Origin: Kuschelorhynchus macadamiae
Taxonomy: Eukaryota; Arthropoda; Insecta; Coleoptera; Curculionidae
Assembly (NCBI GenBank): GCA_030620095.1
Contig: JAUTXW010003568.1
Span: 372,001 to 436,000, forward strand
Direction of reading: 5' to 3'
DNA length: 64,000 bases
A program made the position numbers and the translations under genes. Numbering within the stretch: the first letter of the stretch is position 1; every line of letters begins with the position of its first letter. Shown here piece by piece: positions 47,265 to 58,791 of the stretch. The notes under the pieces are model-generated. The model did no database searches and was not told the DNA's origin. It saw only the letters and a program-made list of their open reading frames with translations.

Positions 47265-47280
47265 CCCGAGTTAACTCGGG
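47265..47280. repeat. Perfect 16-bp palindrome centred on TTAA
   Basis: cccgagttaactcggg marks the right junction of the piggyBac element. The left junction (42626-42641) has the same sequence with one change (cccgagttaactaggg). The sequence beyond 47274 (ctcgggcttgggaaaac) resembles the element's own left end. Confidence 0.8.
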
Positions 47281-47358
47281 CTTGGGAAAACTGAAACGCT
47301 GACCGTTAAGTTGAAGTGCTGGCGTGACATTTTTTTTCAACAACTGAAAAAAATAGGT

Positions 47359-47990
47359 TTAACATAAAGAATTGACCTGTGTGTTAATAAGTGCATTAGG
47401 GCTCTTCTGAGAACTTGTATTTATTTCTAAATCCTCATAAGGGTTGAGTTTTAAACCCCTTGAGTTGATGTTGTGTAAAATTTTGCTGTTTTTTGAAGGA
47501 GAAAACTGGTGTTTATTAAACTTAATACGAAAACCAACGGCAGAAGTGGATGATCTATTGAGGTGTTTAATTCTCACCTCTAGGTCATGCCGACATATAT
47601 GAGGCATCAGAAGAATTAAAGCTATGTTTATAAACTCCACTTTTTTTGGTGGTATTTGTTATTGACTAAAAGCGTGGTTGTTTTAAAGACGACCTTGGTT
47701 GTATTGCTACAGCCATTTAAGACGTTAACTATCTTTTCGGAGCATGATCCTAGATAAAGAATTGACAATTATTTATTGGGTTTTTTAAAGGTTCAGTGAG
47801 AAAAGCTTGGCGTTTCGGTTTTTTAAAATTGATTTCATTGACTATTTTATCTACGAGATAAGGACTGTATCCGTTATTATTTGCGATTTGCTTAATAAGA
47901 TCTAATTCCGCTTGTCGATGCTCAGTTGAAAGAGAGGGTGTCAAAGCTATATAAATATAACTATAAAATGAAGATAATTTAAACAAAAAG
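47359..47990 (-). pseudogene. Penelope-like element fragment of a second family
   Basis: 47986-47750 reads LTPSLSTEHRQAELDLIKQI, then ANNNGYSPYLVDKIVNEI, the region between reverse transcriptase and nuclease in PLEs. Frames further left give a degenerate KTTTLLVNNKYHQKK and a DASYVGMT-like nuclease motif around 47590 (read DASYMSA). Then come LEVRIKHLNRSSTSAVG and HQFSPSKNSKILHNINSRGL. It is distinct from the 34.6-kb PLE family and dead. Confidence 0.65.
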
Positions 47991-49137
47991 GATGATTTGA
48001 GCTTTTATAAATGATAAGCAGTATATGTAGGTTTTCTATATACTTAAAAATCCAATCTGCTAGGAAGCTTGGTAGTTTTGACACCCAAAAAATTTAATGA
48101 ATTATTGGACTCTCATTCGATGGTAAATTTTATGTTGGGAAGTACAGTGTCACCAGTGGTAACATATGGGAATTTTTTTTATTTTCGCATCTAGGTAAAA
48201 TTTGACTACTACATACGTTTTTTTATAGATTTTATTATTTTTTTTTATATAATATGAAATACAAGCAATTTATTAATATTACAATATTTTTGTACCCAAG
48301 CTTAAGTTTCTAAATTGCCACGGTTTTTTGTATAGATTTTAATAATATTTTTTTTTTAAATATAAAATATAAGCATTATATATTATACGTATTAGTTTAA
48401 TTTGATCCATTTCTTCACCGATCAGATAATAAAATGTACCTACTTAATAATCATAAAAGGTTATAACCTTTAAAAAAATTAAAGACAGAATAAAACATTA
48501 TAATTTAAATGTTGTGTCAGGTATTTTCAATAGGATATTTGCGTAACTAAGGATACTTGCGTAAGGTGCAAGATCTGTGAATTTTCTAACGAAATAGACT
48601 ACGTATTAATTCGTATTTGGATTTTATGGGGAATTCTATACATATTTGATATAACATACTCCAAATCTTTCTATCACGGTTTCTGAAATGTTGACGTTTG
48701 AAAAATGACAGTTTTTCCTTTTTCATATGCTACATAATCCAAACGATGCAACCTTCAGCCAAACAATTTGTATATCCCTAATGTCATTCGATAGCTTATA
48801 AAAAACTAAGACAGAAACATGCAAACAGTTTTGCTCTATGTTGTATTGTTTTGGTTCTGTAGCACGTCAAACAGGAAAAACTGTCATTTGTCAAATGTCA
48901 ATATTTAAGGAACGGATATAGATAGACCTGATGTATGTATATCAAATATTACTATAATTTCCCGTGAAATCCAAATATGACATAATATACAGGGTGTTCC
49001 ATTCAAAAAAATCAAAGTTGACAATTGTGTCTAAAACCAATAACGCAACGCACTTATTTGAAAGTATTTTTTTGACATTTTGCATAACTCAATATGCTAG
49101 AAAAAGACATGTGTCATAATTTTTTTTTATATTTACT
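47991..49137. other. No gene recognised
   Basis: AT-rich, with no coding region. A tacagggtgttccattc box near 48989 resembles the MITE terminus seen at 23591. Confidence 0.55.
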
Positions 49138-49461
49138 TTAAAAAGTTGTAAACAGGTTTGATATCGTGCGTCCTGTTTCTCCCACACACACTTCACCAGA
49201 GGAGCAACGGATTTTATATACTCCTCCTGTTTGAAAAGGTACAATACCTTTCGGGGATTGCAAGCATTGTTCAATCTTCTTATGTGTATTGAAGATTGTA
49301 CGTATGTTGGACCGCCGAGGTAATCGTCCTATTTGGCCTGTAGTATTATGTATACTACCTAACGGTGGCTTCTCATGATTCTCCTTTGGCGGAGTTGGAT
49401 TACTATATTTTTTAAATGAACGCGTAATAACTTCAGTGCAATAGCCATTCCCTCTGAACAC
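49138..49461 (-). pseudogene. Penelope-like element fragment (same family as 34.6 kb)
   Basis: A 107-codon frame collinear with the PLE's C-terminal third: FRGNGYCTEVITRSFKKYSN, PPKENHEKPPLGS, GRLPRRSNIRTIFNTHKKI, GVYKIRCSSGEVCVGETGRT. The nuclease motif reads EVCVGETGR where the 34.6-kb copy has EVYVGETGR. The tail is cut off. Confidence 0.88.
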
Positions 49462-50087
49462 AAATGTATTCTATTACTTCAAATGGAGTTTTTTGTACTA
49501 AAATTGTTTTTTACGTTATGTTAATTAAACGATGGCAGTCCATGGGTATATCACACAAAAAAATCTCAAATGGCTTCAAATGATATGATCTGACTATACA
49601 TTTTTCTACAATAGGGGGAAACGTGATAAAACTGGGACTGTAATAAAATGTTTAATTTTAATTGACAAGGAGAAGATCAAAAAACAATTTTACATATATT
49701 TTCCCATATAGTATTAATAGGTAAATATTTTATAGCGAATTATTAAAATTGTCACGAGGTTTTTGGTATTAAATTTATAGGTTCCTAACTTTATAATTAA
49801 AATCATTAATTAAAATAACAAACGAACTTTCAACAGTTTTCTATCATTAATTATGCCCAACGAATATATGTTTAAATGAAACACCAAACAATATATAATA
49901 TTGCAGTTTCCATAATTTAAAGTTTTTACAGGATAATAATTATTATGCTGAAAACGAAGCCTCTTGGATAGACCTAAATAAATTAACAAAATATCAGATT
50001 TTTGCATAGAGTAGATAAAATAAGAATAGGCATATTTATTTTACATTTTAGTTATAGGCAATACAGTGTATATTTACTGCTTTCACC
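49462..50087. other. No gene recognised
   Basis: AT-rich intergenic sequence before the THAP-bearing element, without notable frames or repeats. Confidence 0.55.
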
Positions 50088-50283
50088 TAGGCCAAAGCCC
50101 CCTCTAGTAACATGCCGTTGAACTAGGAAATCTGACAACGTGTCGTTTGGGTGGAACGATCTGTTTAGGTTAGGATTCTTTTGATGCGTTCATTTTTTGG
50201 ATTTTCTACCGCTTTTCGTTTTTCCGAGGTTTTTCTGACGAAATAGTGTTGCTTTTGATTATACGATTATTATTAAGTAGGTA

Positions 50284-50803
50284 TTGAAACTTTGGCAGTT
50301 TTTTGTTCGTGAAACTACACAAAAAGTTTCATTACCTAATGAAAATGACCTTTGGGAATTATTGCTTCAAGCTATTCATAGAGAAGATTTCACTATTTTC
50401 AATAATTCTATGGTGTGTTGTAAACACTTCGATGAAGAAGTACAAAAGATTGAAATTATAAAAATTAAGAAGACTTTTTATGTAAATTTTCTTTAAAGCA
50501 GCGCAAGCTATTAAAAGGAGCAGTACCCCATATTGTTGAGAATCAACCAAAATATCTGACTACCCTTTTGGTCCCTAAGCGAAGCAACCCAGAAGAAAGA
50601 AGACAAGTTATTTTTAAAAAAGAAAATGACAAAATTGAGACATTTCTGAAAAGTGATTTACTTTTAAGTTTGGACAATTTCTGCGGAGCCCTGAGAGCCC
50701 TGAGAGGTGATATATTCAGAAATTTCTTTGAAGGAGTGGAGTTTTACAATAATGTGTATTTTTTTGTGCATTTTTTTCTCTTAAACATATCAGTCTGTGG
50801 TTA
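50284..50803 (+). pseudogene. THAP-domain protein fragment
   Basis: The frame 50284-50496 has KVSLPNENDLWELLLQAIHR, then NSMVCCKHFDEE, matching the middle of a THAP zinc finger (P-x-D, W, C-x-x-H-F). After a frame change, GAVPHIVENQP and VPKRSNPEERRQ follow, similar to the 'L-K-x-G-A-V-P' segment after many THAP domains. It continues to about 50803. The initial C-x-x-C part of the finger is not seen, so it lies in a missing upstream piece or exon. Confidence 0.6.
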
Positions 50804-51120
50804 ATCAAGTGACGAAAATGTGTTAATATAATTATTGGTAAAAATGTAGTAGAACTGTGAAATAAAAAGGATTTAAGGTGGATAATAAATAAATAAATAA
50901 ATAAATAGTCGTTTATTTCCAACAGTCACCCACTTACAGGAAATAAAAAATATATATATTTATGTAACAAAATTATATGATATAAAGTATAAACTAATAT
51001 TCTATAAAAGCTACAGAAAAGCACAAACATCCTAGTGAACAAAGAAAAAAAGAAAAAAAAACATAGAAATAAAATCTTATACAATCTTAATAGAACCGCA
51101 AACAAAAAAAAAAAAAAATA

Positions 51121-53945
51121 TCAGGTAACCCGCCTCGTGATAACACCTAAAGAGTCAAAAAATAAATCGACATTGTCACCACACAGTTCATTAAATGTAT
51201 GACACATATAATATATTGGGGCTCTAGTCAGCATGCTTGTATTGGGACGATTACAATAAAATATACGGGTATTACGAACATTAAATGTCGGAACTAAGAA
51301 TTTTATCTGATTTAATAAATGTGTACAGTCAATTTCACTGTTTAATAATTTGTATAAGAACGAAAGAGCGATTCTCTTTCTGCGGATCTCTAAAGGCATC
51401 ATATTAAAGCGCTCCAGTAATACACTCTGACTAGTTCCTCTAGTTGGATAAACACCATCTTCCTTCATTGCTAGATGCTTAATAAACCTACGCTGTACAG
51501 ATTCTAATATACGTATAACACATTGATAAATGGGATGCCACACCATTGCACCATATTCTAATTTTGACCTAACGAAAGAGTTAAACAATAATATAAGAGT
51601 AGCATTATTTTTTAAAGTCTTTACAGTTCCTGAGTATGAAGCCTAAAGCTTTTGAGGCGGATCTAACAATATTCATTATGTGAGTGCCAAAAGTAAATGC
51701 CTGATCAAAGCTAATACCGAGATCTTTTGTTTCGCTGCAACGAGAAAGAGTGCTAGATTTAATCTCATAATCATAATGTATGTAAGTTTTCCTGCGAGTA
51801 TATGAAATAACAAAACATTTAGAGATATTGAGATTTAGTTTATTAATATCACACCACGTATTTATAATGTTCAACTCGCTCCGCAAGAATTGACAGTCCT
51901 CCAAATAATCAATACTAGAAAATACCTTCAAGTCATCAGCAAAGAACAGTTTTGAACCATTTAGTTTGTATGCTAGGTCATTGATGAAAAGCAAGAAAAG
52001 CAAGGGCCCCAAGTTAGAGCCTTGAGGAACTCCGGACGATACAAAATATTTAGAAGATCTAAAGCCCTCGATCTTTACATACTGCTGCCGCTCGGTCAAG
52101 TAAGACTTTAAAAGCGAAATTAAACCCGATGAGAAGCCCATAAGGTCCAACTTTAACAATAGAACCCCATGGTCTATCTTGACCAGTGTTATCAAGTGAA
52201 GAGCAAATATATTGAGACAAACAAGTCAGATTCGTGTCACACGATCTTTTGTCCATGAATCCATGCTGATCAGGAGAGATTATAGACCTGGCCTGACTGA
52301 AAATCTGTTTATATATACAAATTTCAAAAAGCTTAGAAATGTTACAAAGAATTGAAATGGGTCTATAATTGTGCAGCTCCGATGGATCACCCTTCTTCAA
52401 TACAGGGACAACACAAGCTGTCTTCCAGCAGCCAGGAAAATGATTGGCCTCAATTGAAAGGTTGAATATGTACGTCAAGGGCTTAGATAGAGCTCCAATA
52501 CAGTCCTTTATAATAAAGCTAGGGATTGAATCACTGCCAGATGTTAATTTGTTTTGTAGCTTTTTCGCGGCCTCGATGATATCCGACTCTTGTAATTTAT
52601 TCAGTCCAACAAGACACTGGGGGATTGAATCTGGTGCTAGGGGAACATGATGATTAGATATAGTATATACACATTGAAAAAAAGCTGAAAAGGCATCAAC
52701 AATTGACTGTGAAGAAGTGAATTCAACAGTACCATCACGGATGATACCCGGTATTCTTGAGTGGCCATTTTTTGTTTGAATAAATGACCAAAACTCCGAA
52801 CTGTCATTAAAGATATTGTTTTCAGTTGTTTGAATAAAATTTTTAAATTCTTAAAAGTCTTTATTAGTATTTTTAGACTTGTTCGAATGTTTTTAAAAAT
52901 GTCATGATAATAGTCAGTCTTAAATAATTTGTATTTTTTATAAGCAGATTCTTTACTTTTAATAAGATTGATGATATCTTTGGTATACCAGGAAGGGTAC
53001 CGTTTCCTTCTATCAATTTTATGTGGAACAGATTGCAGGAATATGCTATTAAGAACAGAATAAGATCTCTCACAAGCTAAATCAATATTAGAGCTAGAGT
53101 ATAATTCAGTCCAATCCGCATGAAGAACACTGTCATACATTAGGGGAAAATTGGCCTTTCTAAAATTAAACGATTGGACATTACTTCCACAAATATTAAA
53201 ATCATTGTAGTGATCTAAATCGCACTCTGTAATAAATCTAAGTGGGGGATGGTGTTTATCCACCCTTGATATCGCTACTTCATCCTCTGCAACGTTACAT
53301 ATTGTGATATTTAACAATATCAGATCCAACATGCGGCCGTTGACATTTTTAATATTGTTAAACTGATTAAAGTTAAGCTGATCTAAAAAATTTGTTAATA
53401 CAGTGCACCTAAAATCATTATCCCTTATACTAAAAAATGGAGCATTAAAATCTCCGAAAATCACCACTCGTCTACCTCTAACAGAATCATGTTGTGCTAA
53501 AGATTCAAAAAAACTTTCATAATAATTATTTGCAATTGAGGGAGGGATATAAAGAACAATTGTGGTTAGAACAAAGTAACTAACACTTAATTTGTACCCT
53601 ACTATATCTATTAGAGAAAATTGATTCGAAATTCCAGAAAAGTCAATGGGAATAGGCTTTAAATTATGCTTCACTGCCATTAACACCCCTCCACCGGTAG
53701 AGGCATCGTGCGCAAATAAGTTGCGATCGGCACGAATAACCGAGTACGTGTCTGGGAATAACTCCGAACTAGAAACATCACTTTGCAGCCAAGTCTCACT
53801 AATACCAATTATACCATAAAAATTTGTAGCAGCCGAGTTGAAGATGTCATTAGTTTTAGTATTGGCGCCACGAATGTTCTGGTAGTAAAAAATCAGGTCA
53901 TTATTCCTGCAGGGGGGTGACTTTATTAGTTTAAAGCCACAATCC
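51121..53945 (-). pseudogene. LINE ORF2: endonuclease plus reverse transcriptase, broken
   Basis: The endonuclease begins with FYYQNIRGANTK (catalytic Asn) and GISETWLQ (Glu), then RVVIFGDFNAPF and GRMLDLILL, with a worn terminal S-D-H box (RVDKHHPPL). A frame break near 52855 and another near 52160 follow. The reverse transcriptase has HNYRPISILCNISKLFE, SGVPQGSNLGPLLFLLFIND and LFFADDLKVF (F-A-D-D intact). Between TGQ and DHGVLLLKLDLMGF, motif A with its Asp is deleted. The last break (near 51605, A-run) leads into FVRSKLEYGAMVWHPIYQ and the tail. It is not active. Confidence 0.88.
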
Positions 53946-54220
53946 TGGGAACACCCTGTATATATTTTATCTTCAGATTATCCTCCCCATTCTGCAATCT
54001 TTCCTGAAGCTGCTTTTTAAGTTCCTGATAACAATTAATTTGCCTAGGTGTCTTGTCAAAAGCAATGGAAATGTTTTTGTAGTTGGTCGATTGCTTAAGC
54101 TTATTTGCATTCTTAATGATTTTGTGTACATCATCCTCAACTGACAATGTAATTTTTAGTGGTCTTGGAGGGTTTCCTTCACCTCTATATTTCCCCAGTG
54201 ATAGTAAAATAAATCGGTGG
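53926..54220 (-). pseudogene. LINE ORF1 C-terminal fragment
   Basis: Reads HRFILLSLGKYRGEGNPPRP, LKITLSVEDDVHKIIKNANK, NISIAFDKTPRQINCYQEL and KKQLQERLQNGEDNLKIKYI before the stop. This is the nucleic-acid-binding C-terminal domain usual in insect Jockey/CR1-type ORF1 proteins. The front half is missing. Confidence 0.75.
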
Positions 54221-54245
54221 TCTCAAATTGTTTCTTACCAGGCAT

Positions 54246-54249
54246 ATAT
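54246..54249. repeat. ATAT flank, left (putative 4-bp TSD)
   Basis: ATAT immediately precedes the terminal CGACGGTC. The same four bases follow the other end at 57806-57809. Confidence 0.6.
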
Positions 54250-57200
54250 CGACGGTCTAATTCTAATACCCCGTATCTGCAAAAATTTCAAATTCCACTT
54301 TTTCGCGCCGATCGGTAAAGTAGGATTTATACAATGCTTCTATGTATGTATTATTAACCAATAGAAACCCTTCGCGCCAAAAATCATGTATTCTAATAGC
54401 CCGTATCGAAACACGTCGAAACGCGCAAAATAATTTCCCGTATCGTCTGAGTTTTCATGTGTAAGTGCATAGGGTAATGTTGCTGCATTAAAAAGTGTCT
54501 TTTTAAAGAAGATGTCGTTTTTAACGGTAAGTTTTTTAACATATTGCGTTCCTTATTAGTGTGTACTATACTCTTAAATAATACGTTAATCATAATTATG
54601 TCAAATATTTAATAAAATGACAGGAAAAACATGCTATTGCGATACGGGATATTGCCTTTAATATTAATTTCCTACCAAGAATTTATTTTAAGATACGGGA
54701 TATTTCTTTGTAATATTATGGGGAAATTACGAAATATATTAATAAGAGAAATAATAGCAATAATAATAATGATAATAATAATAATAACAATAATATTTTA
54801 CTGTTAGCAAGTCAGTTCTCGCAGCAGAAAAATGGTTGAGAAATCTCAAAATATGCAGACAAATTCTGTCACAAGCTTAGTGAATGATTCTATGAGTTTT
54901 GATGGCACTCCCGTACTGGATAATCTACAAGTTGACAATGAACAACTTATTTTCCAATCAGATGAATTACTTTTAGAAGCTTGTAACGTTGCAATTAAGA
55001 AAATTGAGCAATATTCGGAGTTGCTAAACAACAGCACAGGTAGGCTAACAGAGAAGCATTTTGGCTATGGCCTTTAAACAGTGTTGTCGCGATATAAAAT
55101 ATAAACATTCATTGGTATCTAGGACATTTTATCTTTCTCTTTTAAGGCAGTTACTAATATAATAATATAAAAACATTAAAGATAGAAGTGAGAGATCAGA
55201 GATTTACTATTTTTGTGTGGCCCCTTTTCCCGATTTATGAAAGGAATAACATCCATTCGCGCATAAATTGTAATGCGGAAGCTTGGTATTAAGCATAAGT
55301 GGATTACCAAAAAACATTTGTTGTTGGTTTGGTCGAGATAAAATTTACGCTTGGGCTTGACACAATTCGTCTCGCCTCGTCTCGACACTTGAAATAGATC
55401 GAGGCCAGACATATACATTTTGTCTTATTTTGCGGCAACACTAATTAAAAAATTACATTAATGAGAATGATCTTTTTAAATATTTGTACAAATCGAATTT
55501 TCATAATTTCGTTTAAGTTTATTCGCATTTAAACTGTTTTTAGATCACTTAGAAGAGAATCAGCTTAGTGGGAATTGTAGCAAGAGCGATGATATTAAGC
55601 AAAATCAACATGGGGATCAAAACTCTGATCATTCTGAATTCACGTTAATAAGCAATAAAGGTAAATTGGAATCTTGATCATGAAAATGAGAAAGAACAAA
55701 TAGATCCTGACTACGAGGTGGATGAGAACGAAGTATATTCTTCTGATAATAGAACAAAAGAATCAACAAATCTAGACCATACAGCAGAACAAGAAGTACC
55801 TGAGCAGCATGAGTGTTTAGAAGAACTAACTGAAACAAATAGAAAAAGAAATAAAAATGCTTTAAGAGAGAAGTGGGACAAAAATGTGACCAAAAAACTA
55901 AGAATGCAGGGTACCAAATATAAAGGCTATAAAAGAAATAGAGATGGGGTAGTTAAAAAAGGAATTTCTCGCCCTGCAAGGCGTCAGTGGAATGTCTTTC
56001 AGAAGCCTGCAAGAAAATGAAAAATAGGCATTGCGCCAAATTTTCAGAAGAAGAAAGAACCAATATTTTTACTAGCTTTTGGGAAAACATGAATTGGGAC
56101 GAGAAACGGGTTTATGCCACATCTAACATAGAATACATTTCCAAAAAGAGAAGTTCTACTGAAGGGAATTCCCGCCGTAGTGGAACTTTTAATTATTTCT
56201 TAAGAAAAGCCGACAATACAAAATTTCAAGTTTGTAAAAAAATGGTTTTAGGAACAATGGGCCTTAAAGAAGACATGGTTCAGGACTGGGTGAAAAAAAC
56301 CAACCAAAACCATGGAATAAACTCAACTTTAACTGCACGTAAAGAAAGTCAAAAAAGTAATAACAAAAAACGAATTGAACTGTGAAATTTTTTGACAGTT
56401 TACCAAAAATGCCTTCGCATTATTGCCGAAAAGAAACTTCTAAGTTGTACCTTGAACAGTTTTTTCAAACTAAACAGGATCTCTATAAACTATACAAAAA
56501 ACATTGCGAAGAGAGTTCATGTCCCGAGCTAATTTTGAGCAATCCGGTATTTGATAAAGTTTTTTCAGACATGAACTTGGCTCTTTATCAGCCCAAGAAA
56601 GACAGGTGTGACATTTGTTGCGGTTACGAAACGAAAAATATTTGTGAAGAGGAGTATCAAGAACATCTAAGAAAAAAAAGAACGCGCTAGACAGGAAAAG
56701 AACAGAGACAAAGAGCTAGCAAAGCAGGGGAAAGTGTATACATTCTGTATGGATATGCAGGCTGTGAAAATCTGTCCAGTGGTAAATGCCAGTGCAATTT
56801 ATTATAAAACCAAACTAAGTGTTCATAACTTCACTATCTACGACATGGATTCCCATGTTTGTAGAAACTACTGGTTCAATGAAACAGAAGGGGACTTAAG
56901 TGCTTCTACTTTTGCAAACTTTGTTATAGATTTTATCAATGACAAATGTACTAAAAAAATTCGAATAATACTCTATTCAGATAGTTGTTCATATCAGAAC
57001 AAGAATGTTATTCTGTCCAATGCATTACTAAACTACTCCATTAAAAATAAAGTAGTTATTGAGCAGAAATATTTACAAAAAGGGCACACACAAATGGAGT
57101 GTGATGCCGTTCACTCCCTCATTGAACGGAAGCTAAGAGGGCGAATCATTGAGTTACCCAGTGACTACATTAAAATCACACTAGAGGCAAGAAACAAACC

Positions 57201-57805
57201 ATTACCACTAGAGGCTGTATACATAACACATGACTTTTTCTTTAATTATGCCGATCAAAATACTTGGGTATATAGCTCGATACGCCCTGGTAAGAAGGCA
57301 AATGACCCAACTGTATCTGATTTGAAACATTTAAAATACAATTTCGAGACCCAAAAAATAGACTTTAAAATAGATTTTGATGAAGAGTTGCAGCGTCTTC
57401 CAGCTAGGTCTCTTAAATATCCAAATGTACAGTATAAAGCTCTTCATAATTCACGCCTGAAGATAAAAGAGACCAAGTGGAAGCACTTACAAGAAATTAA
57501 AAGCGTTCTTTCTAAAGATTGTCATAGTTTTTACGATAATTTGCCGTTTAATTAAGGGAAATATAATTACCCGTATTGTAATTTTTTAAATTATTTTTTC
57601 TTCTAATACACCGTATCTGCTGTAAAATATTAAAATACCTATTTTAAGTAAAAATATGTTATTTCTAGTGTATAGTGAATAAAATAAAATCCATTTTTTT
57701 AGTTAGTCTTTGTTTCTTATCATATTGCATTATTAAAAATGAAAAAATGCTTCTACTGCAAAATTTTGATTTTTGCACTTACGGGATATTAGAATTAGAC
57801 CGTCG
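54250..57805 (+). mobile_element. 3.6-kb DNA transposon of unusual type (possibly Sola-like)
   Basis: The perfect inverted ends CGACGGTCTAATTCTAATA continue with minor differences (Y-CCCGTA, then tgcaaaaat) for about 35 bp. They are flanked by ATAT on both sides. A motif of the ATACGGGATATT kind is repeated through both subterminal regions, in both orientations (about 54270, 54396, 54436, 54643, 54694 on the left; 57568, 57608, 57780 on the right). The encoded protein is not of the Tc1, hAT, piggyBac or MULE type. Four-base target duplications are known for the Sola superfamily, so that is my tentative assignment. Confidence 0.8.
54832..57555 (+). pseudogene. Transposase-like gene of the 3.6-kb element, exons with single-base breaks
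   Basis: Exon 1 is 54832-55039 (MVEKSQNMQTNSVTSLVNDS...), ending at a cag/gtaggc donor. Exon 2 starts after tttttag near 55544 (DHLEENQLSGNCSKSDDI...). Acidic, low-complexity sequence continues through 55718-56020. The conserved part follows in four frames broken by one-base shifts (near 55985, 56380, 56680): EACKKMKNRHCAKFSEEERT, CDICCGYETKN (cysteine pairs), YTFCMDMQAVKICP, YWFNETEGDLSASTFANFVI, IILYSDSCSYQNKN (Asp), YLQKGHTQMECDAVHSLIER (His, Asp/Glu) and LEARNKPLPLEAVYITHDFF. The D, H and E/D pattern is consistent with a nuclease fold. Many insect proteins of this kind are annotated only as uncharacterised; the link to Sola is inference. Confidence 0.7.
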
Positions 57806-57809
57806 ATAT
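57806..57809. repeat. ATAT flank, right (putative 4-bp TSD)
   Basis: Matches 54246-54249. Confidence 0.6.
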
Positions 57810-58791
57810 GTATAAAAAACATTTTTTTATAGGAAGTCAGTTCTTTATAAAGAAAACATATGAAAACATCGAGGTGACTATAAAAATACTGAGAAAAATG
57901 AAGACAAAAAAGTGAAAATGGAACAATTTTAGAATTAATAGTGGACGAACTACAATTAACTGTGAAAAACAACAGAAGGTACTATTTGTCCACTATGCTT
58001 TTTTTAAATTGTATATAGTCGGTTTTCTTTTGCTTATGAGTGTTTAATAATTTTTTTATTCTCCCTACTAAAAGACATGTACAATATATTTCGGCAGACT
58101 TTAATGTTAACTAACAGACCCACTTGCGAGAAGAAATGCACTGTTGCCAGTGTAACTTCACGGCTTATTACTGGAGGGGCCTTTGCCTAGAATCATCAAG
58201 TTTAAGTGATAATGCCGGGTCGTGGTTATCTTCAGCGATAAGTGGAAGATCGTCCCGGGAAATATGGCATTTAAATGTTAGTAAAGACTAAGTCTAGCTT
58301 AGAACTATTGGTGCTTAAAACATTATTTAGCTCTTTTATATTTAAGGATTCAACAAAATACTTCAGACTCTGAACTTAGGAATCAGCTAAATCGTTTCAA
58401 AAAAAAATATATGTATATAAATAAAATAAAATCGCATAAAATCAGAACGTTTTTGATTCCAATCTCTTCTTGCTTTTTATACAAATGCCGAGTTTGATAC
58501 CTTGAAACTTGAAGGTAATATTGACAAAAACCCTGTCATAAGAGACAATATGTTAGAAGGAGAGAACGTTCTAAATTCTAACACACAAATTTGAATCCAG
58601 TAGGAATACACTGCCTTGTACGGTAGGGCGTTTTCAATTTTCTTGTTTATCTTCAAAGATAAAGGTATCAAACAATTAACGAAACAATAATTGTCCTTAC
58701 TGATTTTTTTTACTTTCCAATAGTGTCTAATTTTTTAAGAAATCCTGAGGTTTAGTCCTAACACTGTAACCTGTGGTGGAAGATAGATTAA
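57810..58791. other. No gene; right end of THAP-type element then unassigned sequence
   Basis: 57810-58191 should be the right terminal part of the THAP-bearing element and carries no clear coding region. 58192-58791 is AT-rich with no recognised feature. Confidence 0.5.

Larger units (their letters stand above)
42632..47274 (-). mobile_element. piggyBac-type element, invaded by a LINE
   Basis: The ends are TTAA at 42632-42635 followed inward by ctagggcttt, and TTAA at 47271-47274 preceded by gaaccccgag (inward from the right: ctcggggttc). Both junctions sit in nearly the same 16-bp palindrome (cccgagttaactcggg). TTAA is the piggyBac target and piggyBac transposase sequence lies inside. Removing the LINE (about 42780-45356) leaves roughly 2.1 kb, a normal size. 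The ends are inferred from the TTAA and inverted motif and are less certain than the gene. Confidence 0.65.
50884..54230 (-). mobile_element. LINE with ORF1 tail and ORF2, (TTTA)n 3' end
   Basis: Read on the minus strand, it runs from a partial ORF1 at about 54220 through ORF2 to a ttta repeat at 50907-50887. ORF1 ends at 53926-53928 while ORF2's frame is already open (GFKLIKSPPCRNNDLIFYYQ), so the two overlap. It is close to full length, except that the front of ORF1 is missing. Confidence 0.85.
50088..58191 (+). mobile_element. Possible THAP-bearing DNA transposon, split by two later insertions
   Basis: CTAGGCCAAAGCCCCCTC... at 50088 pairs with the inverted CTAGGCAAAGGCCCCTCC... ending at about 58191. 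Similarity extends roughly 50-60 bp inward (agtaacatgccgt against agtaataagccgt, then ctgacaac against ctggcaac). The LINE (50884-54230) and the 3.6-kb transposon (54250-57805) lie inside. Without them about 1.2 kb remains, holding a THAP-domain frame. P-type and some other elements encode THAP domains, but I cannot assign this one, and no clear target duplication is visible. Confidence 0.5.
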
